A stretch of DNA of 64,000 nt from Zoogloea sp. (GCA_023150095.1 JAKLLO010000002.1:21699-85698), one strand, 5' to 3'. Shown: positions 25,881 to 35,259, numbered from the stretch's first letter. The notes: a model not told the origin generated them from the sequence alone. Made by a program: numbers and translations.

Positions 25881-27043
25881 ACGTCGACTGGCTGCCCGGC
25901 AACGCCCTCACGTTGCTGGAAAACGGTGCCGAGTTCTTCCCTGCCCTCGAAGCCGCCATCGACGGCGCCGGGCACGAGATCTTCCTCGAGACCTACATCT
26001 TCGCCGACGACGAGACCGGCCACCGGGTCGCCGCAGCCCTGCGCCGGGCCGCCGGCCGCGGTGTGGCGGTGCGCCTGCTGGTGGATGGCTTCGGCGGGCG
26101 CGAGTTCGTCGCCGCGCTGATGGAGGGGCTCGTGGCGGCCGGGGTGAATGTGCTGATCTACCGCCGCGAGATGGCCGCCCTGTCGCTCCAGCGCCATCGC
26201 CTGCGCCGGCTGCACCGCAAGCTGGCGGTCATCGACGGGCGGATCGCCTTCGTGGGCGGCATCAACATCATCAGCGACTACAACCACGACGACCCGAGCC
26301 TCATCACCCCGCGCCAGGATTTCTCGGTACGCATCGAGGGGCCGCTCCTCGGGCCCATCCACCGCACCGTCGCCCACGTCTGGGAGCTCGTCGCGTGGGC
26401 CTCGTTCCGCCGCCGCGCACGCCTCACCGGCACCCCGCCGGCCTGCCCGCTGCCCTGCGGCACGGTCGAAGCCGGCTTCCTCATCCGCGACAACATCCGC
26501 CACCGTCACGACATCGAGGACGCTTATCTGCTGGCCATCGCCGCCGCCCGCCGCGAGATCGTCCTCGCCAACGCCTACTTCCTGCCTGGCCGGCGCTTTC
26601 GCCAGGCGCTGCTCGCCGCCGCCCGGCGCGGCGTCAACGTCACCCTCGTCACCCAGGGCTGGACGGACCACCCGCTCCAGCAGCGGGCCACCCGCGCGCT
26701 GTACGGGCAGTTTCTGGCCGGCGGCGTGCGCATTTTCGAATACCACCTGAGCCACCTCCACGCCAAGGTGGCGGTGGTGGACGAGCGCTGGGCCACCGTC
26801 GGCTCCTCCAACATCGACCCCTTCAGCCTGCTGCTGGCACGGGAAGCCAACGTGGCGGTGCGCGACGCCGCCTTCGCGGAGGATCTCCACCGCCGGCTGC
26901 AGCGGGTGATGAAGGACGGCAGCCGCGAGATCTCCGCCGCCGACTGGCAGCGCGGCCCGCGCCTGCAGCGCCTCATCAACTGGCTGTCCTACGGCCTGGT
27001 GCGACTGATGATCGGCCTCGCCGGCTACGGCGGACGGCACTGA
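25877..27043 (+). CDS. clsB: Cardiolipin synthase ClsB-type (phospholipase D family)
   Basis: 388 aa with two HKD motifs: HRKLAVIDGRIAFVGG near residue 115 and HAKVAVVDERWATVGSSNID near residue 295. This is the PLD-superfamily cardiolipin synthase signature, and the lack of N-terminal membrane helices points to the ClsB type, which in E. coli forms cardiolipin from phosphatidylglycerol. A basic, hydrophobic C-terminal tail may bind membrane. Start ATG 25877 overlaps the EEP gene stop. Confidence 0.9.
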   Translation: MNVDWLPGNALTLLENGAEFFPALEAAIDGAGHEIFLETYIFADDETGHRVAAALRRAAGRGVAVRLLVDGFGGREFVAALMEGLVAAGVNVLIYRREMAALSLQRHRLRRLHRKLAVIDGRIAFVGGINIISDYNHDDPSLITPRQDFSVRIEGPLLGPIHRTVAHVWELVAWASFRRRARLTGTPPACPLPCGTVEAGFLIRDNIRHRHDIEDAYLLAIAAARREIVLANAYFLPGRRFRQALLAAARRGVNVTLVTQGWTDHPLQQRATRALYGQFLAGGVRIFEYHLSHLHAKVAVVDERWATVGSSNIDPFSLLLAREANVAVRDAAFAEDLHRRLQRVMKDGSREISAADWQRGPRLQRLINWLSYGLVRLMIGLAGYGGRH

Positions 27044-27060
27044 CGCTTTGGGAATAGGAA

Positions 27061-27100
27061 ATGGGGAGTGGGAAGTGGGAGAATCCTGCCCATTCCCCAT
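27061..27100. repeat. Short inverted repeat between clsB and rfaE2
   Basis: ATGGGGAGTGGG (27061-27072) and CCCATTCCCCAT (27089-27100) pair with one mismatch. The purine-rich GGGAATAGGAAATGGGGAGTG context is a type of low-complexity intergenic spacer. Lies 15 bases before the rfaE2 start. Confidence 0.5.
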
Positions 27101-27115
27101 CAACCCTTTCCCGTC

Positions 27116-27601
27116 ATGTATCCCGCTCCCGCCTTCGAATCCAAGATTTGCCCGCCCGACCAGCTCGCCGCCCGCGTGGCCAGCCTGCCGCGTCCGCTGG
27201 TGTTCACCAACGGCTGCTTCGACATCCTCCACCGTGGCCACGTCACCTACCTGGGCCAGGCCCGGGCGCTGGGCGCGGCGATGGTGGTCGCCCTCAACAG
27301 CGACGCCTCGGTGCGCCGCCAGGGCAAAGGCGATGACCGCCCGATCAACACCCTCGAAGACCGCCTGGCGGTGATGGCGTCCCTGGGCTGCGTCGATCTG
27401 GTCACGTGGTTCGACGAGGACACCCCCATCGCCCGCATCCTCGAATGCCAGCCCGACGTGCTGGTCAAGGGCGGCGACTGGCCGGTCGATCGCATCGTCG
27501 GCGCCCCCGAAACCCTGGCCCGGGGCGGCAGCGTGCATTCCATCCCCTTCGAGCATCAGCGCTCCACCACCTCGCTGCTCGAAAAGATCCGCCGACTTTG
27601 A
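27116..27601 (+). CDS. rfaE2: D-glycero-beta-D-manno-heptose 1-phosphate adenylyltransferase (HldE C-terminal type)
   Basis: 161 aa stand-alone nucleotidyltransferase that makes ADP-heptose for lipopolysaccharide core. Motifs: FTNGCFDILHRGHVTYL (the HxGH signature), LNSDASVRRQGKGDDRPI, and the C-terminal RSTTSLLEKIR. In E. coli this domain is fused to the kinase HldE; here it is separate, as in many betaproteobacteria. ATG 27116 gives the usual N-terminus, though the preceding DNA is a low-complexity repeat rather than a strong ribosome site. Confidence 0.92.
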   Translation: MYPAPAFESKICPPDQLAARVASLPRPLVFTNGCFDILHRGHVTYLGQARALGAAMVVALNSDASVRRQGKGDDRPINTLEDRLAVMASLGCVDLVTWFDEDTPIARILECQPDVLVKGGDWPVDRIVGAPETLARGGSVHSIPFEHQRSTTSLLEKIRRL

Positions 27602-27626
27602 TCTGGCGGGTCACGGAGTCACGCAC

Positions 27627-29120
27627 ATGACGATCCAGTCAAACCGCCCCCGCACCAACGCCGCATCGGCGCGGCAGATGAATTCCCGTACTGCCCCGGC
27701 CATTGGCGCGATTCTCTGGACGCTGAGCTGGGCGCCCTCAAGCGCCTGGGCCGCCCACGCAGACTTCACCGGGCTCGGCTACTCCATGCTGGGTGGCGCC
27801 GCCGGCTTCGTTGGCGGCGTGGCGCTATCGCTCTACCTGCTGCCCAAACGGAAGCCCGGTTTTGCCCGCGGCCTGCTTGCCTTCGCACAGGCCATCGTCG
27901 GCACCCTCGGGATGGCCTTCGCAGGGGCCAACATCGGCGCCCTCGTCTATGGCGTCGTAAAGCGCACCGACCAGAACCGCCAGGTTGCCGAAGCGGCCCA
28001 GTATCAGAACAGCCCCCTGAAACTCGCCGCCTGCTCGGCCGCCGACGCCAGTTCGACCGCCGGGGCGAGGCCGCGCCCCCAGGAAGCCCCGGCGCCGTGG
28101 CTCCCAGGCTCGGCGGCCACGACGACGTGGCTCACCCAGGCGACGCCTGCGCCGTCGCTGTCCAGCTCGGCTTCCGAGGTGAGGCGGCTCATCCAGGAGG
28201 CGCCGACGCCGTGGCTGACACGCCTGGCCCTGGATTGCGGACTGCACGGCCCCGCACGAGCGGATGTCTATTTCGCCGCGATGGAGAGGCTCAAGGTTGA
28301 GTCGCCCTCGAAGGATGTCCGCAGCGAGTACTGCGTGGTGCTGCGCGCATCTCACCACGCACGCGCCATCCCCCAGCTTCAGACCCTGATCGACGCAAAA
28401 CTGCCCTGGGATTGCCCGGGCCACGACGGCACGCCGGGCTGGTGGGACGCCCTCAATGACTCAGCGGATCACGAGCGGGATCTGCAGTGGCTCGGAATGC
28501 TGCGCAAAGCCGGTGCAGATTTTCGTCTTTACACCCCGATCGGCGGGCAGATACTGCATCGCATTACCCAATGCGGCGCGCCGGCCATGATTCTCATGGC
28601 GCTCGAAGCCGGCGCTGACCCAAGCCGGGCCAACCCGAACGGTATCGGCTCACCGCGCGTCCAGTGGGCGCTGCGCCGACACGCGCCCGCATCCGAATCC
28701 TGCGCCGTGGACCGACTAGAGCACCCGCTGGATCGCGCGGCCATCTCCCGGATCGATGCCCTGATCGGCGCCCTCTCGGCACAGGACGCCAACCAGCAGG
28801 CATCCGGCGGCGAGACGCCACTGTTCTCGATTTATGGCCACACCAGGCAAATGACCGTCCTCCTGCGTGCCGGCGCCCGCATCGACATCCGCAGCAACAA
28901 CGGGCGCACATTTCTCCATAATGCGCAAAAGCTGGATCCGGAGGCCATTGCTCTACTGGCAGCGCAACCTGCCGAGCAGCTGCGTTCGCTGGGCAGGCGG
29001 CAACCGGCCACAGGCCCGGACGGACGGCAGCCGGTGGAGTCGCTGCTGGATATCGCACGCAAGCGCGGAGATAAGGCACTGGAAAACTTGCTGTGCGCCA
29101 ACGGCGCCGACGGCTGCTGA
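27627..29120 (+). CDS. Ankyrin-like repeat membrane protein, function unknown
   Basis: 497 aa. Two membrane segments are likely: about residues 48-70 (GLGYSMLGGAAGFVGGVALSL) and 84-108. A Pro/Ala-rich stretch follows with three similar phrases, QEAPAPWL, TQATPAPSL and QEAPTPWL. The C-terminal half (about 240-490) has weak ankyrin-type repeats, such as ILHRITQCGAPAMILMALEAGADPSRANPNG and TPLFSIYGHTRQMTVLLRAGARIDIRSNNGRTFLHNA. GGAG lies 8 bases before ATG 27627. The protein is probably inner-membrane with a protein-binding domain; codon use looks less G+C-biased than in its neighbours. Confidence 0.7.
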   Translation: MTIQSNRPRTNAASARQMNSRTAPAIGAILWTLSWAPSSAWAAHADFTGLGYSMLGGAAGFVGGVALSLYLLPKRKPGFARGLLAFAQAIVGTLGMAFAGANIGALVYGVVKRTDQNRQVAEAAQYQNSPLKLAACSAADASSTAGARPRPQEAPAPWLPGSAATTTWLTQATPAPSLSSSASEVRRLIQEAPTPWLTRLALDCGLHGPARADVYFAAMERLKVESPSKDVRSEYCVVLRASHHARAIPQLQTLIDAKLPWDCPGHDGTPGWWDALNDSADHERDLQWLGMLRKAGADFRLYTPIGGQILHRITQCGAPAMILMALEAGADPSRANPNGIGSPRVQWALRRHAPASESCAVDRLEHPLDRAAISRIDALIGALSAQDANQQASGGETPLFSIYGHTRQMTVLLRAGARIDIRSNNGRTFLHNAQKLDPEAIALLAAQPAEQLRSLGRRQPATGPDGRQPVESLLDIARKRGDKALENLLCANGADGC

Positions 29121-29194
29121 TCCGCGCACTCGTCCCCGCCCAGCCGCAGCACCTGAAACGGCCAAGCGTGCTTTGTTTATTCCAATTTGAGCTA

Positions 29195-29208
29195 TTGATG
29201 TAGATCAA
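29195..29208. promoter_or_regulatory. Perfect FNR/Anr-type box upstream of cysK
   Basis: TTGAT-GTAG-ATCAA is an exact TTGAT-N4-ATCAA palindrome, the operator of FNR/Anr/Dnr regulators. It lies in a short A+T-rich patch 53 bases before the cysK start. Confidence 0.7.
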
Positions 29209-29260
29209 GTAACACTAAAATTAATTAGTGACTGAACGCATCCCGGGAAGGAGAACTGCA

Positions 29261-30193
29261 ATGCGCATCGCCAACAACGTCGCCGAACTGGTCGGCAACA
29301 CCCCGCTGGTCAAGCTCAACCGCCTGGCCCCTGCCAGCGGCGCCACTGTCGCCCTCAAGCTGGAGTTCTTCAACCCGGCCCACAGTGTGAAGGACCGCAT
29401 CGCCGTGGCGATGCTCGACGCCGCCGAAGCCGCCGGCAAGATCGGCCCGGACACCATCGTCCTCGAGCCCACCTCCGGCAACACCGGCATCGGCCTGGCG
29501 ATGGTCTGTGCCGCCCGCGGCTACAAGTGCGCCTTCGTGATGCCCGAAACCATGAGCCGCGAACGCAAGCTGCTGCTCAAGGCCTACGGCGCCGAGCTGA
29601 TCCTCACCCCCGGCCCCGAAGGCATGCCCGGCGCGATCAAGAAGGCCGAGGAACTCGCCGCCGCCGACTCCCGCTACTTCATCCCGCAGCAGTTCGACAA
29701 CCCGGCCAACCCGGCCATCCACCGCGCCACCACCGCCGAAGAGATCTGGGCCGACACCGACGGCCAGGTGGACATCTTCGTCTCGGGCGTGGGCACCGGC
29801 GGCACCGTCACCGGCGTCGGCGAGGCCCTCAAAGCCAAGAAGCCCGGCGTGAAGGTCGTGGCCGTCGAGCCCGCCGCCAGCCCGGTGCTGTCGGGCGGCG
29901 CCCGCGGCCCGCACCCGATCCAGGGCATCGGCGCCGGCTTCGTGCCGGGCATCCTCAACACCACCATTTACGATGAAGTGGTGCAGGTGCCCAACGACGC
30001 CGCCCTCGACACCGCCCGCCGCCTGGCGAAGGAAGAAGGCCTGCTGGTCGGCATCTCCTCCGGCGCCGCCGTGTGGGCCGCCCTGCAGGTGGCCGAACGC
30101 CCCGAGAACGCCGGCAAGCTGATCGTCGTCATCATCCCGTCCTTCGGCGAGCGCTACCTCTCGACCGTGCTGTTCCAGCATCTGGAAGTCTGA
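29261..30193 (+). CDS. cysK: Cysteine synthase A (O-acetylserine sulfhydrylase)
   Basis: 310 aa PLP enzyme joining O-acetylserine and sulfide to cysteine. PLP lysine in [15 protein letters not shown], substrate loop [15 protein letters not shown]-phosphate loop [13 protein letters not shown], and [13 protein letters not shown]. The length and these motifs fit CysK rather than CysM. ATG 29261 has GGAAGGAGA seven bases upstream; the longer reading from 29228 lacks such a site. An FNR-type box stands upstream, and a strong hairpin follows. Confidence 0.95.
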   Translation: MRIANNVAELVGNTPLVKLNRLAPASGATVALKLEFFNPAHSVKDRIAVAMLDAAEAAGKIGPDTIVLEPTSGNTGIGLAMVCAARGYKCAFVMPETMSRERKLLLKAYGAELILTPGPEGMPGAIKKAEELAAADSRYFIPQQFDNPANPAIHRATTAEEIWADTDGQVDIFVSGVGTGGTVTGVGEALKAKKPGVKVVAVEPAASPVLSGGARGPHPIQGIGAGFVPGILNTTIYDEVVQVPNDAALDTARRLAKEEGLLVGISSGAAVWAALQVAERPENAGKLIVVIIPSFGERYLSTVLFQHLEV

Positions 30194-30210
30194 GCGCATC
30201 CCGCACCCAG

Positions 30211-30247
30211 CCGCGGGGGCCGACGTTCGCGTCCGCCCCCGCGGGCC
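30211..30247 (+). terminator. Hairpin after cysK
   Basis: CCGCGGGGGC ... GCCCCCGCGG forms a 10-bp G/C stem with a 14-base loop. Only a short TTT follows, so termination may be weak. Confidence 0.55.
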
Positions 30248-30287
30248 GTTTACACTGGCTCCCTTTCATCCTCCGGCAGAACCTCGC

Positions 30288-31439
30288 GTGAGCCCCTTCG
30301 ACTTCTCCACCGGCCCCGACCGCGCCGGCTCCGACAGCATCAAATGGCGCCGCTACGCCGGCCGCGACGTGATCCCCATGTGGGTCGCCGACATGGATTT
30401 CGCCGCTCCGCCGCCGGTGCTGGACGCCCTGCGCGCCCGCCTCGACCACGGCGTGTTCGGCTACGCCGACCCGTGGCCGTCGGTGGCGGACGCCGTGATC
30501 GAAGGCATCGCCCGCGACCACGGCTGGCGCATCGAGCCCGACTGGCTGGTGTGGCTGCCGGGCGTCGTCACCGGCTTCAACATCGCCGCCCGGGCCGTGG
30601 GCCAGACCGGCGACGGCATCTTCACCGCCACGCCGGTGTATCCGCCCTTCCTTCACGCCCCGGCCCATTCGGATCGTCGCCTCGTCACCACCCCGCTGGT
30701 ACCGAACGGCGCCCGCTGGGAATGGGACTGGCCAGCCACCGAGGCCGCCATGGCCGACGGCGTACGCCTCTTCATGCTGTGCAACCCCCACAACCCGGTC
30801 GGCCGCGTGTTCGACCGGGACGAGCTCGGCCGCATCGCCCAGCTTGCCGAACGCCACGACCTCGTCATCTGTTCCGACGAGATCCACTGCGGCCTGGTGC
30901 TCGATCCGGCCACGCCGCACATCCCCATCGCCGCGCTGGACGAAGCCGTCGCCCGCCGCACCATCACCCTGATGGCGCCCTCCAAAACCTGGAACATCCC
31001 GGCCCTGTACTGCGCCTTCGCGATCATCCCCGACGCGGGCCTGCGCGCCCGCTACAAGCGCGCGATGGCCGGCATCGTGCCCCACGTGAATGTGCTGGGC
31101 CTCACCGCCACCGAGGCCGCCTACCGGGATTGCGGCCCCTGGCGCGAGGCCCTCATCGACACCCTGCGGGCCAACGCCGCGCGGGTGGTCGAGGTGATCG
31201 ACGCCCTCCCCGGCGTCGCCACCACGCCCGTCGAGGCCACCTACCTGGCGTGGATCGACTGCCGGGATTTCCTCCAGACGCGCGGCATCGCCAACGCCGC
31301 AGCGCACTTCGAAGCCCACGGCGTCGGCCTCTCGGACGGCAAGGACTTCGGCCTGCCCGGTTTCGTGCGCCTCAACTTCGGCTGCCCGCCCAGCCGCCTC
31401 GAAGAAGGCCTCGCCCGCATCGCCCGCGCGGTGGCCTGA
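30288..31439 (+). CDS. PatB/MalY-type pyridoxal-phosphate C-S lyase or aminotransferase
   Basis: 383 aa fold-type I PLP enzyme. Hallmarks of the PatB/MalY group: MWVADMDFAAPPPVLDAL near residue 30, NPHNPVGRVF, SDEIHCGLVL, and the PLP lysine in MAPSKTWNIPALYCAF. Members are cystathionine beta-lyases that release homocysteine, or related aminotransferases. Placement just after cysK fits sulfur amino-acid metabolism. Start is GTG 30288; no ATG is nearby. The next gene starts 6 bases after its stop. Confidence 0.88.
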   Translation: MSPFDFSTGPDRAGSDSIKWRRYAGRDVIPMWVADMDFAAPPPVLDALRARLDHGVFGYADPWPSVADAVIEGIARDHGWRIEPDWLVWLPGVVTGFNIAARAVGQTGDGIFTATPVYPPFLHAPAHSDRRLVTTPLVPNGARWEWDWPATEAAMADGVRLFMLCNPHNPVGRVFDRDELGRIAQLAERHDLVICSDEIHCGLVLDPATPHIPIAALDEAVARRTITLMAPSKTWNIPALYCAFAIIPDAGLRARYKRAMAGIVPHVNVLGLTATEAAYRDCGPWREALIDTLRANAARVVEVIDALPGVATTPVEATYLAWIDCRDFLQTRGIANAAAHFEAHGVGLSDGKDFGLPGFVRLNFGCPPSRLEEGLARIARAVA

Positions 31440-31445
31440 CGCCCC

Positions 31446-32666
31446 GTGAGCGCTCATCCACGCCCGGGCCTGCCCCGGGATTTCAAGCTCTATCTGCTGA
31501 TCAGCGTCATCGGCGCCATCGTCCACTTCGGGCAGGGCGTGGCGGTGGGCTGGTCGGTGTATGAGCAGACCGGCTCGCCGATGGCCCTCGGCCTCGTCGG
31601 GGTCGCCCAGTTCCTGCCGATCCTGATCCTCTTCCTGCCCGCCGGTCATGTGGCCGACCGCTTCGAGCGGCGCAGGGTGATCGTCGCCAGCCTCGTCCTC
31701 ACTGCCAGTGCCACCCTGCTGCTGGCGCTGGCCGCGGGGCTGCACCTGAGTGTCGGCTGGACCTACGCCGCGCTGGTCGTCTCCGGCTGCGCCCAGATCC
31801 TCAACCGGCCGGCGCGCGACGCGCTGATGCCCGCGCTGGTCCCGCCGGGGCAGCTTGCGCCCGGCATCGCGATCGCGTCGTCGCTGCATCAGGTGGCGTC
31901 GATGGCCGCCCCGGCGGTGGCCGGCATGGTGCTCGCGGCCTTCCATTCGGCCCTGCCGATCCACGCCGCCAACTGCGCGCTCACCCTCGTCGCCCTTGGC
32001 GCCACGCTCGCCATCCGCCAGCGCTCCCGCGGCCAGCCCGCCACCGGTGGCGCCGGCCGGCTGGCCGAGGTGCTGGCCGGCTTCACCCACGTGTGGCGCA
32101 CCCGCCTGCTGCTGGCGGTGATGAGCGTCGACCTGGTGGCCGTGCTGTTCGGCGGCGCGGTGGCGCTGCTGCCGATCTACGCCAAGGACATCCTGCAGGT
32201 GGGCCCGGCCGGGCTGGGCATCCTCAGCACCGCGCCCGCCGTGGGCGCCGCCACCGCCGGGCTGCTGATCGCCCGCTTCGGCGTGGCGCTGGACGCCCGG
32301 CTGTTCCTCGGCGCGGTGGGTGGCTTCGGGCTGATGACTGTCGTCTTCGGGCTGTCCACGTCCTTCCCCCTGTCGCTGGTCGCGCTGGCGCTCCTGGGCG
32401 GGCTCGACAGCATCAGCGTGGTGATCCGCCAGACGGTGATCCAGCAGGCCACGCCCGACGCCCTGCGCGGCCGGGTGGGCGCGGTGAATCGCGTGTTCAT
32501 CAGCTCGTCCAACGAACTGGGCGCGCTGGAATCCGGCCTCCTCGCGGCGCTGGCCGGGCCGGTGGCGGCGGTGGTCGGCGGCGGGCTCGTCACGGTGCTG
32601 GTGGCGGTCGCCAGCCCTCGCGTCTTCCCCCAGCTCCGATTGCTGCGGCGCAGCGCAAACGACTGA
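31446..32666 (+). CDS. Major facilitator superfamily transporter
   Basis: 406 aa integral membrane protein with about 10-12 hydrophobic helices. The MFS loop 2-3 signature appears as AGHVADRFERRRVIV (around residue 63). Similar to the MFS_3/enterobactin-exporter-like group (ISVIGAIVHFGQGVAVGWSVYEQTGSPMALGLVG at the N-terminus). Substrate unknown. GTG start 31446, six bases after the lyase gene, so the two probably share a transcript. Confidence 0.82.
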   Translation: MSAHPRPGLPRDFKLYLLISVIGAIVHFGQGVAVGWSVYEQTGSPMALGLVGVAQFLPILILFLPAGHVADRFERRRVIVASLVLTASATLLLALAAGLHLSVGWTYAALVVSGCAQILNRPARDALMPALVPPGQLAPGIAIASSLHQVASMAAPAVAGMVLAAFHSALPIHAANCALTLVALGATLAIRQRSRGQPATGGAGRLAEVLAGFTHVWRTRLLLAVMSVDLVAVLFGGAVALLPIYAKDILQVGPAGLGILSTAPAVGAATAGLLIARFGVALDARLFLGAVGGFGLMTVVFGLSTSFPLSLVALALLGGLDSISVVIRQTVIQQATPDALRGRVGAVNRVFISSSNELGALESGLLAALAGPVAAVVGGGLVTVLVAVASPRVFPQLRLLRRSAND

Positions 32667-32749
32667 TCCCACAGCATTTTCTGATCTAACTCAAACCCGC
32701 CAGACTTTCCCGGCGCATACTCGTGACGTGACTCCCACAGGAGACGTCC

Positions 32750-34561
32750 GTGGCCACACCTCCCCTCCCCGCGCCGGCCGACCTTGACGGCGTGCTGCTG
32801 CGACACCAGCACAACCCGACCCGCCTGCTGCAGATCCTCATCGACGCCCAGGATCTGACCGGCTGGCTGCCGGCCCCGACCCTCACCCACATCGCCGCGG
32901 CCCTCGGCATCCCCCGCGCCCGGGTCGAAGGCGTGGCCGGTTTCTACAGCTTCCTGTACATCCGGCCCGTCGGGCGCTACCGGGTGCTGTTCTCCGACAA
33001 CATCACCGACCGCATGCTCGGCAACGACGGGCTGATGGACGCCCTGTGCCGCAAGCTGTGGGTCGAGCCCGGCAAGCTGTCGGAAGACGGCCTGGTGAGC
33101 GTGGCCACCACCTCCTGCACCGGCCTGTGCGACCAGGGGCCGGCGATCCTCGTCAATGGCCTCGCCATCGGGCAGCTCAATCACCGGCGCATCAACGAGA
33201 TCGCCGAACTGATCCGCCAGCAGCGCCCGCTCGATCTGTGGCCGGAGGAGTACTTCCGGGTGGACGACAACATCCGCCGCAAGGACGCCCTGCTCGAACT
33301 CCAGATGCCGCCGGGCGACGCGCTCCGCGCCGCCATCGCCCGTGGCCGCGACGGCTGGCTCGACGAGGTGCGCGCCTCGCGCCTGCGCGGCCGGGGTGGC
33401 GCAGGCTTCGCCACCGCGGTGAAGTGGGAAAGCGCCCGCAACGCGCCGGGCGCCGACAAGGTCATCGTCTGCAACGCCGACGAAGGCGAGCCCGGCACCT
33501 TCAAGGACCGCGTGCTCCTCAACAGCTACGCCGATCTGGTTTTCGAGGGCATGAGCCTCGCTGCCTGGGCCATCGGTGCCCAGACCGGCTTCCTCTACCT
33601 GCGCGGCGAGTACCGCTACCTGCGCCCGCAGCTCGAAGCCGTGCTGGCCCGCCGACGCGAGGCCGGGCTGCTGGGCGCCGCCATCCTCGGCACGCCGGGC
33701 TTCGACTTCGACATCCAGATCCACCTGGGCGCCGGCGCCTACGTGTGCGGCGAGGAATCCGCGCTCATCGAATCCCTCGAGGGCAAGCGTGGCACCCCGC
33801 GCATCCGCCCGCCCTTCCCGGTGATCAAGGGCTACCTCGGCCGCCCGACGGCGGTGAACAACGTCGAGACACACGCCAAGACCTGCCTCATCGCGCTCTC
33901 GGGCGGCGCGGCCTTCGCCGACACCGGCACCGCCCAATCCACCGGCACCAAGCTGCTGTCCATCTCCGGCGACTGCGCAGCGCCCGGCATCTACGAATAC
34001 CCCTTCGGCGTGCCCATCACCCGCATCCTCGAAGACTGCGGCGCCAGCGACACCCAGGCCGTGCAGGTGGGCGGCGCGGCGGGCATGTGCCTCGCCAGCT
34101 ACGAGTTCCACCGCCACATCGCCTATGAAGACGTGCCAACCGCCGGCGCCTTCATGATTTTCGACGGCACCCGCGATCTGTTCGACGTGGCCCGCGCCTT
34201 CGTGCATTTCTTCGCCCACGAGAGCTGCGGCTTCTGCACCCCGTGCCGCGTCGGCACCTCGCTGCTCAAGGGCTTCATGGACAAGCTGGCCGACGGCCAC
34301 GGCGCCCGGGCGGATCTCAACGACATCGAATGGCTCGACCGCCTGCTCAAGAACGCCAGCCACTGTGGCCTCGGCAGCGCGGCGCCGAACCCGGTGATCG
34401 ACACCCTGCAGAAGTTCCGCCCGGCCTACGAGCGGCGGCTGGTGTCGCTCGATTTCGAGCCGGCCTTCGATCTGGATGCCGCCCTCGCCGAAGCCCGCCA
34501 GATCACCGCCCGCGACGACCCCGGCGCCCACCTGAAGACCCATGAGGAGGATGCGCAATGA
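32750..34561 (+). CDS. hoxF: NAD-reducing [NiFe]-hydrogenase diaphorase subunit HoxF
   Basis: 603 aa fusion of NuoE- and NuoF-like domains. It carries FMN, NAD(H) and Fe-S clusters and passes electrons between NAD+ and the hydrogenase. NuoE part (residues 1-165) retains Cys123 and Cys127 (SCTGLCDQGPA); the other usual pair is not visible, as the matching segment reads FSDNITD. NuoF part: FMN/NADH loops RGRGGAGFATAVKWE and CNADEGEPGTFKDR, CGEESALIESLEGKRG, and 4Fe-4S ligands in ESCGFCTPCR plus a later HCG. GTG start 32750 follows GGAG. Overlaps hoxU (ATGA). Confidence 0.94.
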   Translation: MATPPLPAPADLDGVLLRHQHNPTRLLQILIDAQDLTGWLPAPTLTHIAAALGIPRARVEGVAGFYSFLYIRPVGRYRVLFSDNITDRMLGNDGLMDALCRKLWVEPGKLSEDGLVSVATTSCTGLCDQGPAILVNGLAIGQLNHRRINEIAELIRQQRPLDLWPEEYFRVDDNIRRKDALLELQMPPGDALRAAIARGRDGWLDEVRASRLRGRGGAGFATAVKWESARNAPGADKVIVCNADEGEPGTFKDRVLLNSYADLVFEGMSLAAWAIGAQTGFLYLRGEYRYLRPQLEAVLARRREAGLLGAAILGTPGFDFDIQIHLGAGAYVCGEESALIESLEGKRGTPRIRPPFPVIKGYLGRPTAVNNVETHAKTCLIALSGGAAFADTGTAQSTGTKLLSISGDCAAPGIYEYPFGVPITRILEDCGASDTQAVQVGGAAGMCLASYEFHRHIAYEDVPTAGAFMIFDGTRDLFDVARAFVHFFAHESCGFCTPCRVGTSLLKGFMDKLADGHGARADLNDIEWLDRLLKNASHCGLGSAAPNPVIDTLQKFRPAYERRLVSLDFEPAFDLDAALAEARQITARDDPGAHLKTHEEDAQ

Positions 34562-35259
34562 AACAGTTTCTCCTCGACGGCCAGCCCGTGCCGTTTGACG
34601 ACGGCCAGACCATCCTCGAAGCCGCCCGCGCCGCCGGCCACTACATCCCCAGCCTGTGCTGGCACAAGGATTTTCCGCCCCACGGCAGCTGCAAGCTGTG
34701 CGTCGTGAAGAGCGCCGGCCGGCATGTCTCGGCCTGCGCCACCCCGGCCAAGGACGGCGCTGAGGTGGAGAGCAACACCCCCGAGATGAACGGCGAGCGC
34801 CGCGGCATCCTGCAGATGCTGTTCGTCGAGGGCAACCACTTCTGCCCGTCCTGCGAGAAGAGCGGCAACTGCGAGCTGCAGGCGCTGGGCTACGAGTACG
34901 AGATGCTCACCCCGCGCTTCCGGCACTTCTTCCCGGACCGCCCGGTAGATGCCTCGCACCCGGACGTACTGCTGGACTTCAACCGCTGCATCTTCTGCGA
35001 ACTGTGCGTGCGCGCCAGCCGCGACATCGATGGCAAGTCGGTGTTCGCCCTCACTGGCCGCGGCATCGACAAGCACCTGGTCGTCAATGCCGAATCCGGC
35101 CGCCTCGCCGACACCGATTTCACCAAGGACGACCGCGCCGCGAACATCTGCCCGGTGGGCGTGATCCTGCCCAAACGCACGGGCTTCGCGGTGCCCATCG
35201 GCGAACGCAGCTTCGACACCAGCACGATCAGCGCCAGGACGCTGAAGGAGGAGTCATGA
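34558..35259 (+). CDS. hoxU: [NiFe]-hydrogenase diaphorase subunit HoxU
   Basis: 233 aa, related to the N-terminal part of NuoG; carries the Fe-S chain between HoxF and the hydrogenase module. A 2Fe-2S ferredoxin-like domain has Cys34, Cys45, Cys48 and Cys60 (SLCWHK, GSCKLCVV, SAC). It is followed by NHFCPSCEKSGNC and by the 4Fe-4S motif RCIFCELCVRA with a later ICPVG. Overlaps hoxF by 4 bases. Its own end overlaps a short open frame that fills the gap to hoxY. Confidence 0.95.
   Translation: MKQFLLDGQPVPFDDGQTILEAARAAGHYIPSLCWHKDFPPHGSCKLCVVKSAGRHVSACATPAKDGAEVESNTPEMNGERRGILQMLFVEGNHFCPSCEKSGNCELQALGYEYEMLTPRFRHFFPDRPVDASHPDVLLDFNRCIFCELCVRASRDIDGKSVFALTGRGIDKHLVVNAESGRLADTDFTKDDRAANICPVGVILPKRTGFAVPIGERSFDTSTISARTLKEES

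Noticed and set aside
30132-32672. 846-residue open frame on the minus strand opposite the PatB-like and MFS genes
   Set aside because: A shadow of two strong plus-strand genes in G+C-rich DNA. The translation is His/Arg/Gly/Ala-rich and has no domains; motifs match the plus-strand reading.
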